The notes under the pieces were generated by a model, which did no database searches, was not told the origin of the DNA, and worked only from the letters and a program-made list of their open reading frames with translations. Shown in pieces: positions 14,879 through 23,914 of a DNA stretch of 64,000 bases. Numbering within the stretch: the stretch's first letter is position 1; each line of letters opens with the position of its first letter. This stretch comes from CBDEFX01 sp965237635 (GTDB lineage Bacteria; Chloroflexota; Dehalococcoidia; Lucifugimonadales; CAUZJF01). The stretch lies in contig CBDEFX010000001.1 of assembly GCA_965237635.1 (NCBI GenBank), forward strand, positions 310,001 through 374,000, in the 5' to 3' direction. Made by a program: the position numbers and the translations under genes.

Positions 14879-16018
14879 CTAGCCGTAGGGGTCGGCCGCG
14901 TCTCGGAGACCGTCTCCAAGGAAGTTAAAGGCAAGGATGATGATGATCACAGGAATCGCCACGAACATTAGCCACGGATACAGTGCCACCACCGAGGGGT
15001 TCTGGGCCTGCTGAAGCATAATCCCGAAGCTGACAGCCGGCGGTCTCAGCCCAAGGCCGAGGAAGCTAAGAGCCGTTTCCCCAAGAATCATACTCGGTAT
15101 CGCCAGGCTGGTCTGAGCGATCAGATGGCTGTAGAACGATGGAAGCATATGGCGGAACATCACCCGGGACTGGGAAGCCCCGGCCAGCTGCGCCGCCATG
15201 ACGAAGTCCTCCTCCCGCAGGGCCAGGAACTTGCCTCGGACGACCCGGGCGAGCCCGGTCCAACCGAAGATGGAGAGTATGACGGTAATCGCGAAGTATA
15301 CCTGCAGTACGCTCCACTCCCTCGGTACTGCAGCCGACAGCCCCATCCACAACGGTAGCGTGGGCACGGCGCTCATTATCTCAATAATACGCTGGATTAT
15401 CGTGTCCACAACCTCGCCGTAATAGCCAGATATGCCGCCCAAGATAACACCGATGACCAGACTCAGGACCACGCCGACGAGGCCTACCGACAGCGATATT
15501 CGAGTCGCCAACATCAGCCGGGACCACTGGTCCCGTCCCACGTTGTCGGCGCCCAAGAAGAACAGAGACGGCCTATCTTTAAGCTGCTCCGAGTCCGCGA
15601 AGCCGATCAGATGACGGTTGGACTCGATGAACCCCATGAACTTGTAATCGTATCCCTCGACGAAGAAACCGATCGGCAGCTTCTCACCCGTTAACAATCG
15701 GTAGTCCTTCTTGAACGTCACAGGGTCCCTGAACCCCTTCAGCCCGTTAACGTGGGGGCTGAACCTGCCATCGTCAAGAATGCGAATAGGCTGCGGGCGG
15801 AGGAAATGGAACGCCGTGGCAGTCTTGGCAGGGTCGCCGACGCCCAGAAACTCCGCGGTGGGAAATATCATATAGAAGAAAGCCAGAACGATGGCGGACA
15901 CCATCGCCGGCTTGTGTCTCCTGAACCGCCACCACATCAGTCGCCACTGGGAGGCGACTGAAAACTCCTCTTCCTCCTCTAGCCGGGCCCCGGTATCGAG
16001 TGTAGCTTCCTCTGCCAT
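14879..16018 (-). CDS. Peptide ABC transporter permease (OppC/DppC type)
   Basis: A 379-residue membrane protein with the OppC-type N-terminal region (QWRLMWWRFRRHKPAMVSAIVL), an unusually long periplasmic insertion of about 120 residues between the first helix and LGADNVGRDQWSRLM, then five more helices. The EAA loop that contacts the ATPases reads VMAAQLAGASQSRVMFRHMLP. OppC-type permeases normally pair with an OppB-type permease, which I cannot find next to it: the 347 bases upstream are non-coding and the gene has its own promoter at 16205-16233. The protein is otherwise intact. Confidence 0.88.
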   Translation of the reverse strand: MAEEATLDTGARLEEEEEFSVASQWRLMWWRFRRHKPAMVSAIVLAFFYMIFPTAEFLGVGDPAKTATAFHFLRPQPIRILDDGRFSPHVNGLKGFRDPVTFKKDYRLLTGEKLPIGFFVEGYDYKFMGFIESNRHLIGFADSEQLKDRPSLFFLGADNVGRDQWSRLMLATRISLSVGLVGVVLSLVIGVILGGISGYYGEVVDTIIQRIIEIMSAVPTLPLWMGLSAAVPREWSVLQVYFAITVILSIFGWTGLARVVRGKFLALREEDFVMAAQLAGASQSRVMFRHMLPSFYSHLIAQTSLAIPSMILGETALSFLGLGLRPPAVSFGIMLQQAQNPSVVALYPWLMFVAIPVIIIILAFNFLGDGLRDAADPYG

Positions 16019-16204
16019 GTCAGTACCCCACCCTCGTCCGTCTACCTAGACAACCAACTGCTGTCTCACAAAGCATAATGTTCCGACAACGTGTCGCGGG
16101 GAGCCCGTACCAGGCGATTTGGGGGCCGCGTGCTCTAGTACTAGGGTCGACCTTGGCCAACTCGGCAGTGGAACGGTGAGCACGAGGGGCCGATACGCAG
16201 CGCA

Positions 16205-16233
16205 TTTCTATCATATTGCGTTTGTGGTGTCAA
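16205..16233 (-). promoter_or_regulatory. Promoter of the oppC-D-F unit
   Basis: Minus strand TTGACA (16228-16233), 17 bases, TAGAAA (16205-16210). It would give a leader of roughly 180 bases before the permease ATG at 16018. Confidence 0.5.
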
Positions 16234-16300
16234 GGCCACTGGTGCGCTATATCTCCACGCTGACGGGTGAGCGTGGTTACGACACTCTGAAGGAAAGCGC

Positions 16301-16335
16301 GAGGCCCCCCCGAACACAACATCGGGGGGGCCTCG
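16301..16335 (-). terminator. Strong hairpin after the peptide-binding protein gene
   Basis: Arms GAGGCCCCCCCGA and TCGGGGGGGCCTC enclose an eight-base loop, 31 bases past the stop codon. There is no long T run, so release may need another factor, but the position fits a transcription end and separates the binding protein from the permease unit. Confidence 0.6.
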
Positions 16336-16365
16336 TCCTATCGTCGTCCTTTCAGGCGACCGACT

Positions 16366-18816
16366 CTAGTCGTACGTCAGTCCGGTCAGGAAGCTCTCGC
16401 TGCTGTACTTCGTGGACTTGTTCCCTCGGTTGTTCATGTTGTCCTTGCCGTCCTCGAAGTAGGTCTGGTACATGGAAAACCCAATGGCGTCCCAGTTCTG
16501 ATGCTTGACCACGTTCCTGAAGTTGTTCCGCTTGAGCATGATTCCCCGGAACGCCGGCGCAAAGTGCACCAGACCGATGTTGTACTTGCTCTCGGCGCCA
16601 AGCTGGAAATACTTCTTGCCCTCGGCTACCCGCGTAGGGTGCAGCAACTCGAAGTTTTGGCCTGCCGTAAGAGTTTCACCCAACTGACTGAGCACGCCGG
16701 CTGAGTCGGCCGGCCAGGTGCCCGCCGGCGCCAGCGGCTGGTATGCCGGGTCCGAACCCGTCTTGGCCATCCCCTCTGCGCCCTGGGTCCTGAGGCTAAG
16801 GTCGATCAAGGGAGCAACCAGGCCAGGTCCGTGGACAGTCCCAGTAGGGTAAGCGTGGAACGGGTTCGGGTTGCCGTGGCCTCCGCCTACGCCGAAGTAG
16901 TTGGTATTGTCATTCCAGTGCGTAGCTGAGTTGTCGTCGGCCCGCCAGTCTAGCGTGATACCGATGTCCGCGAAGTTCGATACCAGGATGTCCCCCAGCG
17001 TGTACCACCGGTCGCTGTTTATCTCCAGGAACAACTCTATGTCGCTCCCTCCGGGGAAGTTCCGGGTACCGTTGCTGTCCGAGTCCGTGTAGCCCAGGCC
17101 GTCCAGTAGGGCGTTGGCCCTGGTAACGTCACGCACAGCGTCCACGTTCCGGTAGGGGACCTCGCCCGGAGAGTAGGGTGTTACGGGATTGGGTATCATG
17201 TTGCCGGGCGAGCCCAGGCTCAGGAACACGAGCTCATTGACCTCTTCCCGATCGATAGCCAGAGACAGCGCGATACGGAAGTCCTTCGTCCTCAACGCCC
17301 TCCCGATGTCGGGGTCATCGTTGTACGTCTGGTTCGTCCGGAACCAGGAATCACTCCCTGCCATGTCGGGCCAGGGGTACAAGCTGTAGTCGCCGCTCAC
17401 CAGGTTCTGCTGGTATAGCGGTAGCTCGTCGGTCCGATAGATCTGTGTGTGCCCGTCCGACTCACCGGCCATGGCACGGAAGACGGCCACCTCCCTGCTC
17501 TCAAAACCGACCGATGCCGTCCCGTCCAGGTAGGGCATCTGGTTCCCTTCCGGGTCGAAGACGTGGTAGAAGGGGTTGGCCTCGCTGTACAGATGGTCCC
17601 CCACGCTCACGCCGGAGGTCTGGACCCACGCCCCGACTACCGGCTGAAGTCTGTACCAGGCGCCATGCACGCTGACCCTTGTCCTGAAGTGGCTGGGCCA
17701 GTCGGAGATATCCGCCGCGGCCATCAACGAGTTCAGCGTGGCCGGATCAGCGTATCCCGGGTGGAACTGCTTCAGGTAGTCGCTGGCGTAGATGCACGTA
17801 CCTCTGCACTGGTAGTGGCTCGCCGCGGCCCCCTCTCCCTCCATGATGATGAAATTCGGTGTGTCAAAAGTGTAGCTATAGTTCCAGTCGTCGATGTAGT
17901 CAACCGTGCACGTGTTCCCGGTGACTAGGTCCACGCAGGGGAAAACCGGGCTCGTTCTGTACTCCCGGTTGTTCATGATGTCGTCATGGGCGAACCTGAT
18001 GTTCTCCATGTCCAAGTCCGTGCCATCCGACCACTTCAGCCCCTGACGCAGCGTGCCAACCATTTTCCGGCCACCATCTTCGAATCGCCAATCCTTCAGA
18101 ATGTAGGGCGTCATGGTCACGCCGTCGTTGCCCCACTTTACGACTCCGGCAAGGGACAACGTCCTCATGTCTATCTGCCACCCGCTGTTGGCCATCCGCC
18201 AGATGCCGCCGTACGCCCCTATTTCATCGGGTACCTGGTGGACCAGCCGGTCCGCCACTATCGGTACGCGGCCATCCAGCCCTGGAAGGGCACCCTCGTG
18301 ATTGCCGTAGTGTCCTTCGGCCTGGCCCCAGTTCGCTCCGCTCGCTGCCGCGGCGGCGAACCTGGGGTTCTCCTGCCACGTTGACGGCATTGGGCCATCA
18401 TACAACGCCGGCATGAAGACCTCGCCCGGGAACTGCTTCGGGGACTCATACGTCCCCATCTTGGTCCCGGTAGGAGAGAGCACACTCATCGCTCCCACTG
18501 GCACGACAGGCCCTGTCCGCACAGGCTGCGCAGCAGGCCCTGTCACCGGCGGCGCCGCATCGGGGGCCATAGCCTGCTCTGCGGGCCTGGGAGCCTGTGG
18601 CTGTTCCGGCGCCATTGCCGGCTCCGGCGCGGCTGCAGGCTCTTGCGGCGCACCGGCCGGGGTCGGGAAGGCCGGCAGGGCGGGCGCGGGAGCCGCGGGT
18701 GCCGCGGGCGCTACAGGCGCGGCCGGGTCCTCCTGGCCACAAGCCAGCGCCGCCACGATCAACAGCGCTACGGCCATGGCGACTAACAACTTAATATCGG
18801 CAATTCTATACCACAT
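16366..18816 (-). CDS. Peptide ABC transporter substrate-binding lipoprotein (SBP family 5)
   Basis: An 816-residue extracytoplasmic binding protein. The signal peptide ends in a lipobox AALACG around residue 26, followed by an Ala/Pro-rich linker to about residue 105. The SBP_bac_5 domain follows, with WRFEDGGRKMVGTLRQGLKW and SDGTDLDMENIRFAHDD typical of Opp/Dpp binding proteins, and RTKDFRIALSLAIDREEVN later. It is longer than the usual 500-600 residues. It would deliver peptides or similar solutes to the transporter encoded downstream, though a terminator and a separate promoter lie between. GGAGG ten bases before the ATG supports the start. Confidence 0.88.
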   Translation of the reverse strand: MWYRIADIKLLVAMAVALLIVAALACGQEDPAAPVAPAAPAAPAPALPAFPTPAGAPQEPAAAPEPAMAPEQPQAPRPAEQAMAPDAAPPVTGPAAQPVRTGPVVPVGAMSVLSPTGTKMGTYESPKQFPGEVFMPALYDGPMPSTWQENPRFAAAAASGANWGQAEGHYGNHEGALPGLDGRVPIVADRLVHQVPDEIGAYGGIWRMANSGWQIDMRTLSLAGVVKWGNDGVTMTPYILKDWRFEDGGRKMVGTLRQGLKWSDGTDLDMENIRFAHDDIMNNREYRTSPVFPCVDLVTGNTCTVDYIDDWNYSYTFDTPNFIIMEGEGAAASHYQCRGTCIYASDYLKQFHPGYADPATLNSLMAAADISDWPSHFRTRVSVHGAWYRLQPVVGAWVQTSGVSVGDHLYSEANPFYHVFDPEGNQMPYLDGTASVGFESREVAVFRAMAGESDGHTQIYRTDELPLYQQNLVSGDYSLYPWPDMAGSDSWFRTNQTYNDDPDIGRALRTKDFRIALSLAIDREEVNELVFLSLGSPGNMIPNPVTPYSPGEVPYRNVDAVRDVTRANALLDGLGYTDSDSNGTRNFPGGSDIELFLEINSDRWYTLGDILVSNFADIGITLDWRADDNSATHWNDNTNYFGVGGGHGNPNPFHAYPTGTVHGPGLVAPLIDLSLRTQGAEGMAKTGSDPAYQPLAPAGTWPADSAGVLSQLGETLTAGQNFELLHPTRVAEGKKYFQLGAESKYNIGLVHFAPAFRGIMLKRNNFRNVVKHQNWDAIGFSMYQTYFEDGKDNMNNRGNKSTKYSSESFLTGLTYD

Positions 18817-19125
18817 GCCTCATTATCCTCCGGTGCTGATTTGGAGTCTCAGCATTCTAATCACATCGTGTACATCGTGTCAACCCCTCGGCCGACTAGG
18901 CACGCGTCCCTGTGATCTCGGCTCCCAGGAGTGCCTCTGATGTCTCGAAAAGGCATGCCAAAGCCATCAAGAGACGGTCTTCGGACGACTGTTGCTGGAC
19001 GCCTCACCAGCCTCTACGGCCCGATGAACAAACAAAAACAGCGGAGCTAGGGCTCAGATAGGGGAGTTCAACGTGGGGAGTTCAACTAGGGGCGTTGAAC
19101 GTGGTAACCGGTCTGAAGGTACGTT
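18817..19125. other. Intergenic region upstream of the binding protein
   Basis: Holds the promoter at 18854-18883 and, at 19061-19100, two copies of GGGGAGTTCAAC (19061-19072, 19075-19086) plus an inverted GTTGAAC (19094-19100). No gene is seen. The second element lies just past the stop codon of the membrane-protein gene at 19126. Confidence 0.6.
18854..18883 (-). promoter_or_regulatory. Promoter of the peptide-binding protein gene
   Basis: Minus strand TTGACA (18878-18883), 18 bases, TAGAAT (18854-18859). The spacer contains a tandem nine-base repeat ACACGATGT that starts inside the -35, a good position for a repressor or activator site. Confidence 0.6.
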
Positions 19126-19815
19126 TCAACCCAGCCGGCCGAGGAATGACTCGGACCCCAGTGCTACGACAGCCATGACCGCCACAGACAGAATGGCAGC
19201 CATCGCCCAGGTGCCGTACTTGGCCGTAGTTGGGTCCTCTGACAGATTCAATCGGTCTATGGCCCACCCCCCAACCGCAAAAAGCCCCCCTGCCAGGATC
19301 CCAGTAACGAGCAGCCGGAATCCCAGGATCACAGCGAAGGAGAAAAAGAGGCCGATCAGGTCGACGCTTTTGGTCAGCAGGCCGGGCACGCTGACGATTC
19401 CTGCGAGAAAGCCCTCAACATGCTGAGCCGTAGGTAAAAAGACGGCCCCCATGACGATCGGCAACATCACTCCAAAGCCGAACCCGAGCGTGAGCCATGT
19501 CATGAGGCTGCGCGGCCGTCGTCGATGCCTGCTGCGATAGAACTTCGGGAGGCCGCCGAAGATCAAATAGGCCAGGGGCCCGGCAACGGCGACCCCGGCT
19601 AGGGCACCTCCGGTGCCGAAGAGTAACGAAGCCCCGAAGGACAGATGCTGCGCTACCTCGAAGTCTTCAAACCGCGTTAGGAAATTGACCAGGATCACAG
19701 CAGCCCCGAGGGTGCCCCCGTAGAGGGCTAGGGCGACCGCGAACCGGATGCGCGGCCAGTCGGTCTCGACTGCGGGCGCCGGACCCGCTTCCGCCACTTG
19801 ATCGGTCGACGCCAT
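19126..19815 (-). CDS. Membrane protein of the alternative complex III operon, unknown function
   Basis: A 229-residue protein with about six hydrophobic helices (for example FAVALALYGGTLGAAVILV, LLFGTGGALAGVAVAGPLAY, LGFGFGVMLPIVMGAVFL) and an arginine-rich loop RSRHRRRPRS on the likely inner side. I do not recognise a named family. It is the last gene of the minus-strand respiratory operon, 39 bases after the monoheme cytochrome gene, so it may be an accessory or assembly subunit of the complex. Confidence 0.6.
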   Translation of the reverse strand: MASTDQVAEAGPAPAVETDWPRIRFAVALALYGGTLGAAVILVNFLTRFEDFEVAQHLSFGASLLFGTGGALAGVAVAGPLAYLIFGGLPKFYRSRHRRRPRSLMTWLTLGFGFGVMLPIVMGAVFLPTAQHVEGFLAGIVSVPGLLTKSVDLIGLFFSFAVILGFRLLVTGILAGGLFAVGGWAIDRLNLSEDPTTAKYGTWAMAAILSVAVMAVVALGSESFLGRLG

Positions 19816-19854
19816 TTTCTTCGCTCCCCTCCCTGAAACTCGGTCCCTGGTATG

Positions 19855-20532
19855 TTAGGGCGATGACTGCTGCGATCTGAGGTACATAACGAGTATCCAG
19901 CGCTCATCTTCGGTGAGCAGCCGCTGGAACTCGGGCATCGGAGAGACCGACGCTCGACCGCGCTCTATCGCCGCGAAGCCCTGCCTTCCGCCCTTCGATA
20001 TGAAAGCAAATAACTCTCCATCCGTCGAGTCCACGGTTATATCGCTCGTAAGGTCCGCAGGCAAGGGGCCCCGCTCGGCGAAGCGGAGGATCTTCGCCCT
20101 GAGAGTCTCATCCTCCTCTTGCTGCCCCCTCAAGGTCGGCCCATGGCACACTAGGCAGTTGATTGAGTAGAGGTCCTGCGCCCCTGACTGCACATACTCA
20201 GCAGCGAAGCGATCAGGGACTGCGAACTCCCGGTACTCGTCCAGCGTAGTGTACCTCAACTCCCGGCCGGTAACAGGCACGGAGTCCAGGGGAGGGAGCA
20301 GCCTGGGGCCTTCCTGGAATCTGTACGAAGGCTGGTAATGCATTTCGTTGAACAATTGGACCTTGTGCGTTCCAGTCTTCGGGAAGGCAGGCAGCTTGAA
20401 CTTGACGATACCTTGTATCTCGACGTCCCCCGTCCTGAGGTTCGCAGAACACGCCGTGGCGATCAATGCCAGCGCCACAACAAGCAGCGCGACAGCCGAC
20501 AGACGCCTACGCCTTGTCCAGGACGTTGCCAC
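19855..20532 (-). CDS. actE: Alternative complex III monoheme cytochrome c subunit (ActE-like)
   Basis: A 225-residue lipoprotein cytochrome. The signal peptide ends in a lipobox ATAC with C28 as the likely lipid anchor. One heme site CLVCH lies at 126-130, with a likely distal methionine at about 199 in VSPMPEF. The segment RELRYTTLDEYREFAVPDRF before the heme domain is typical of ActE. It would carry electrons from the quinol-oxidising complex to a terminal oxidase or soluble carrier. It follows the DUF3341 gene with a four-base gap and precedes the 229-residue membrane protein. Confidence 0.85.
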   Translation of the reverse strand: MATSWTRRRRLSAVALLVVALALIATACSANLRTGDVEIQGIVKFKLPAFPKTGTHKVQLFNEMHYQPSYRFQEGPRLLPPLDSVPVTGRELRYTTLDEYREFAVPDRFAAEYVQSGAQDLYSINCLVCHGPTLRGQQEEDETLRAKILRFAERGPLPADLTSDITVDSTDGELFAFISKGGRQGFAAIERGRASVSPMPEFQRLLTEDERWILVMYLRSQQSSP

Positions 20533-20536
20533 AGCC

Positions 20537-21076
20537 TTACTGCTCCCAGCTCCGCTTTACGTCCTCTGCCCCAGCTTCATTGAGCACCTGCTCGGCGTTG
20601 GGCATCCGCTCCTCCTCGGCGGTCACGGCGACGCCGATGTACCCCTCTGTTATTCGTGTATCGTAGGCGCCCATGTACAGCCGTGGAAGCCTCGACTCGA
20701 ATATGATTCCAAGAACGGTGAGTAGTATCGCCCCCAGCAATGTAGCCTCGTAGAGGATAATCGCCATAGGGGGGATAGACAGGATAGGCTTGCCCCCGGT
20801 GACGAGCGGGAATGCGAGCTGGGTTGCCACCGTGGCCGCCAGGCCCACCGTAAAGCCGCACACAGCCCCGATCAGCGGGAACCTGAAGAGCTTATGGACC
20901 GGCTCCGCCTCACCGAACGTGCCTTCCGGGTAAGGAGTCCCAGTCAACACCTCGAACTCACCCTGGCTGAAGCCCGCGGCCCTCAGGGCGTCCATCGCGT
21001 CGGCCGCCGAGTCCTCTTCAATGAACAGTCCGACAACACTCCTCTGTCCGATAAGAGAGCGCATCACTCCCGCCAT
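20537..21076 (-). CDS. actD: Alternative complex III subunit ActD (DUF3341)
   Basis: A 179-residue protein. Residues about 15-60 form a soluble alpha/beta part (VVGLFIEEDSAADAMDALRA, EVLTGTPYPEG), followed by two membrane helices (LIGAVCGFTVGLAATVATQL and MAIILYEATLLGAILLTVLG) and a tail ending near DAVNEAG-type sequence NAEQVLNEAGAEDV. This order is that of DUF3341/ActD. I use the ATG at 21076 because AGGAG lies seven to eight bases upstream; a longer reading to 21142 would overlap the preceding NrfD-like gene. The subunit sits in the membrane arm of the complex and its exact role is not known. Confidence 0.85.
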   Translation of the reverse strand: MAGVMRSLIGQRSVVGLFIEEDSAADAMDALRAAGFSQGEFEVLTGTPYPEGTFGEAEPVHKLFRFPLIGAVCGFTVGLAATVATQLAFPLVTGGKPILSIPPMAIILYEATLLGAILLTVLGIIFESRLPRLYMGAYDTRITEGYIGVAVTAEEERMPNAEQVLNEAGAEDVKRSWEQ

Positions 21077-21092
21077 ATCGCTACTCCTCTCG

Positions 21093-22478
21093 CTACTCTC
21101 GGATCGATGCCGGAACCTTGCGCCTGCCAATCCTGACTTCATCCCGACCCACCATAGCCTCTTTCATGTCGAAGAGAGGGATGAGCGGAAAGATCTTTGA
21201 GAAGACCAGTAGACCAAGGATCACCCATGCGAACGTTGCCACGACCATCAGGATCTCGATGATGCTGGGGGTGTAGCTACCCCAGTCAAATATCATGGGT
21301 TGCCTTCGCATGAGGCCTGGGATGATGATAAGGAAGCGCTCCAGCCACATCCCGACGTTGACCGACAAGGTCGTGATGAACATCCAAAGGAGGTTGCGGC
21401 GAACACGCTTGAACATCCACAGTGGCACAGGGAAGAAGAACGCCGTCACCAGGAACAGGACAAACAGGCCGTTCCAGGGCCATTTGAAGATCTGAAGCTC
21501 CCTCAGTGCCGTCTCGGGACCCTCAAGCGTATATAACGCAAAGACCCACTCCAGGAAGAAGAAGAAAAACCAGGTAACGGCGACGACGATCAGAAGCCTG
21601 CCGATCGCGTCCAGGTGATCGGGCCGAATGTATTTGTCCCATCGCCAGAGCCAGACCATCACCACCATCATCGTGGCTACTGCCGCGACCCCCGAATGTA
21701 TCGCGCCTATGACGAAGTATGGAGCGAAGATCGTGGAGTGCCACCCCTCGGGCCCTATCTGGACCGCAAAGTCCCACGACACGATGCTATGGACCGAGAC
21801 GAACACCGGCAGGACCAGAGCCGAAAGCAGAATCCCGGCAACAGCTTGCAGCTTCCATTGCCTGGGGCTCCCACGCCATCCCAAGCTCAGGAACGAATAT
21901 ATGACACGCCGGACCCCTTTGCTCCGGTCTCGGATGACGGCCATATCCGGCAATAGCGCGATCGCCACAAACAGGGAGCTTGCCGTAAGGTAAGTTGAAA
22001 TCGCGGTAGGGTCCCAGAGGAACGGCGAGCGGATATTCGGCCAAATGCCCCTGGCGAAGTCCCAGGGCAGGATCCAGGGAGTGGGCATGAAGGCGCGCCA
22101 TGGCCTGCCTTCGTGGACGATCGGCGCCGCCAGCAGAGCCGCAATCAGGGAGAAGACCGTTAGAACCTCTGCCGCTCTCGTAACAGGGCGACGCCACTCG
22201 GCCTGGGTCAGGCGCAGTATCGCCGAGATCATTATTCCGGCGTGGCTTATGCCGATCCAGAACACGAAGTTGACGATGTAGACGCCCCACATCACGGGGC
22301 GGTTCAGTCCGGTAACCCCCGGACCCTTGTTGAGAAAGTAGCCCCAAGCACCGGCGCCGGTAGCGAATACCAGGGCGAGTAACACAACCGCCGCGATCCA
22401 CCAGAAAGGCGTCTGCGTGATACCTCTCAGCAGGTCTCGGTTGATGCTCTTCTGATCGAGTTGAACGTGCTCCTGCAT
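21093..22478 (-). CDS. actF: Alternative complex III NrfD-like membrane subunit (second copy, ActF-like)
   Basis: A 461-residue polytopic protein of the NrfD/PsrC family with about ten hydrophobic helices. It begins QKSINRDLLRGITQTPFWWI and contains FWIGISHAGIMISAILRLTQ AEWRRP (residues about 70-100), the quinone-side signature of these proteins, and WLERFLIIIPGLMR near the end. Two NrfD-like subunits are normal in alternative complex III; this one and the 467-residue gene upstream are 32 bases apart. Assignment as ActF rather than ActC rests on order and is less certain than the family. Confidence 0.85.
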   Translation of the reverse strand: MQEHVQLDQKSINRDLLRGITQTPFWWIAAVVLLALVFATGAGAWGYFLNKGPGVTGLNRPVMWGVYIVNFVFWIGISHAGIMISAILRLTQAEWRRPVTRAAEVLTVFSLIAALLAAPIVHEGRPWRAFMPTPWILPWDFARGIWPNIRSPFLWDPTAISTYLTASSLFVAIALLPDMAVIRDRSKGVRRVIYSFLSLGWRGSPRQWKLQAVAGILLSALVLPVFVSVHSIVSWDFAVQIGPEGWHSTIFAPYFVIGAIHSGVAAVATMMVVMVWLWRWDKYIRPDHLDAIGRLLIVVAVTWFFFFFLEWVFALYTLEGPETALRELQIFKWPWNGLFVLFLVTAFFFPVPLWMFKRVRRNLLWMFITTLSVNVGMWLERFLIIIPGLMRRQPMIFDWGSYTPSIIEILMVVATFAWVILGLLVFSKIFPLIPLFDMKEAMVGRDEVRIGRRKVPASIRE

Positions 22479-22510
22479 TTATGCGTCCCTTGAGACTCTC
22501 CAGCTCCTCG

Positions 22511-23914
22511 TCAATCCGGCTTCGCCAGCACCAGCACCTCGGCCCTGTGGAAACGCTTGTGGACCTTGTAGAGTAGCAGTTCTTTCTGCTCCCAGATATT
22601 GATTGGAGGGAACACCCTGCTAGCGAGCATGTAAACGAGGATAACGCCGGCGATAGCCCCTACCCAGACGAGTATGTCGGCTGCTTCGGGATAGACCGTC
22701 GACGGAATCGAGTGCAACTCATGCTTGTCTACCTGCGGGTCGCCGACGCCGGGGACCGAGTACGCGGCCACGTAGATCCTTATTCGGTCCAGGAGTGTGC
22801 CTATGAGGACCCCGGTGGCGACGATCGTCGGCCCCCAGACACTCTTGCGCACCGGGTTCCAGATCATAGATAGAAGGGGTCCAACGAAATTGAGAATAAA
22901 CATGACCATAAAGGCCGCGAGGTAGGGACCTGTCATCAAGAGTTCCAGCGCGGCCTGCTCGGCTGGCTTTCCCCCATACCACAAGACGTTGAAGCTGGAG
23001 AACCAGAACCAGAACCAGAGAAGCGAAAGAGCAAACAGCAGCTTGCCCAGTCCCCAAAACTGGTCCAGTCCAATGTAGTCTCCGTATCCCCCGAACTTGC
23101 GCAGAACGAACATGGTGACAAGCACCGTAGCTACGCCGGCCTGGAGGGAGTTGACTGCGTGTCTCGCCGGGAAGAGGGCGTCGATCCAGCCCGGCACCAG
23201 CGCCATAGCGAAGTCCACGCTGATGAGAAAGTGAACGCAGACGAGCATCAAGAAGTAGAAGGCTCCAAGAATTCCCAATCGGTGATGCAACATGTGCCAC
23301 TGCCGCGATGTGCCATGCCAGCCCCACGCCAGACGTGCAAACAGGCGCTGCCGACCGCCTACGGAGCTATCCCTGATGGCCGCCAGGTCCGGAAGCGAGG
23401 ACACCCATAGCAGCGCTACGCCGCAGACTACTAACAGAACAATACCAACTGTAGCCCAGATATGAGGACTATATGCGGAGGTCCCAACGTACTCACCGTA
23501 GAACCAAAGAGACCGACGTCCGTCCTCCAGACTCGGCAGGACCCAGATCAGAGGGATGAAGAGCAGGAGGTTCAGAAGGCCCACGGCCGTAAACAGCTCG
23601 GCGGCGCGGGATATGGGACGGCGCCAGTGGCCTTTCGCGATCCTAAGGGTGATGGCGACTATCGGGGCGGCCTGGGCTGTAGTGAGGATAAAGGCGAACA
23701 GGGCCGCATAGTAGCCCCAGACCGCCGTGTCGCTCACTCCGTCCCCGAGACGGATCACGAAGCCGATCACGCCGAGAATGAACAATGCTCCACACAGCAA
23801 CGCGGCGTTCCTAAACAGGCTCCCGCTCTTGCGGTGTCTTTCCACAAGGTCGTGTGTCACCTGAGCAGGCGTCTCTAGTGCCGCGGGCCCGTTGTGGGCC
23901 GGCGCATCACGCAT
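22511..23914 (-). CDS. actC: Alternative complex III NrfD-like membrane subunit (first copy, ActC-like)
   Basis: A 467-residue NrfD/PsrC-type protein with about ten helices, starting MRDAPAHNGPAALETPAQVT. The conserved helix pair around AQAAPIVAITLRIAKGHWRRP matches its paralogue downstream. It should bind menaquinol and pass electrons to the iron-sulfur arm. I choose the ATG at 23914, which has AAGGAAG upstream and overlaps the stop of the iron-sulfur gene by eight bases; a start at 23941 would extend the overlap without a better ribosome site. Confidence 0.87.
   Translation of the reverse strand: MRDAPAHNGPAALETPAQVTHDLVERHRKSGSLFRNAALLCGALFILGVIGFVIRLGDGVSDTAVWGYYAALFAFILTTAQAAPIVAITLRIAKGHWRRPISRAAELFTAVGLLNLLLFIPLIWVLPSLEDGRRSLWFYGEYVGTSAYSPHIWATVGIVLLVVCGVALLWVSSLPDLAAIRDSSVGGRQRLFARLAWGWHGTSRQWHMLHHRLGILGAFYFLMLVCVHFLISVDFAMALVPGWIDALFPARHAVNSLQAGVATVLVTMFVLRKFGGYGDYIGLDQFWGLGKLLFALSLLWFWFWFSSFNVLWYGGKPAEQAALELLMTGPYLAAFMVMFILNFVGPLLSMIWNPVRKSVWGPTIVATGVLIGTLLDRIRIYVAAYSVPGVGDPQVDKHELHSIPSTVYPEAADILVWVGAIAGVILVYMLASRVFPPINIWEQKELLLYKVHKRFHRAEVLVLAKPD

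Larger units (their letters stand above)
16019..16365 (-). other. Non-coding stretch between binding protein and permease
   Basis: Contains the terminator of the binding-protein gene (16301-16335) and the promoter of the permease operon (16205-16233). No remnant of an OppB-type permease is recognisable in any frame. Confidence 0.7.
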
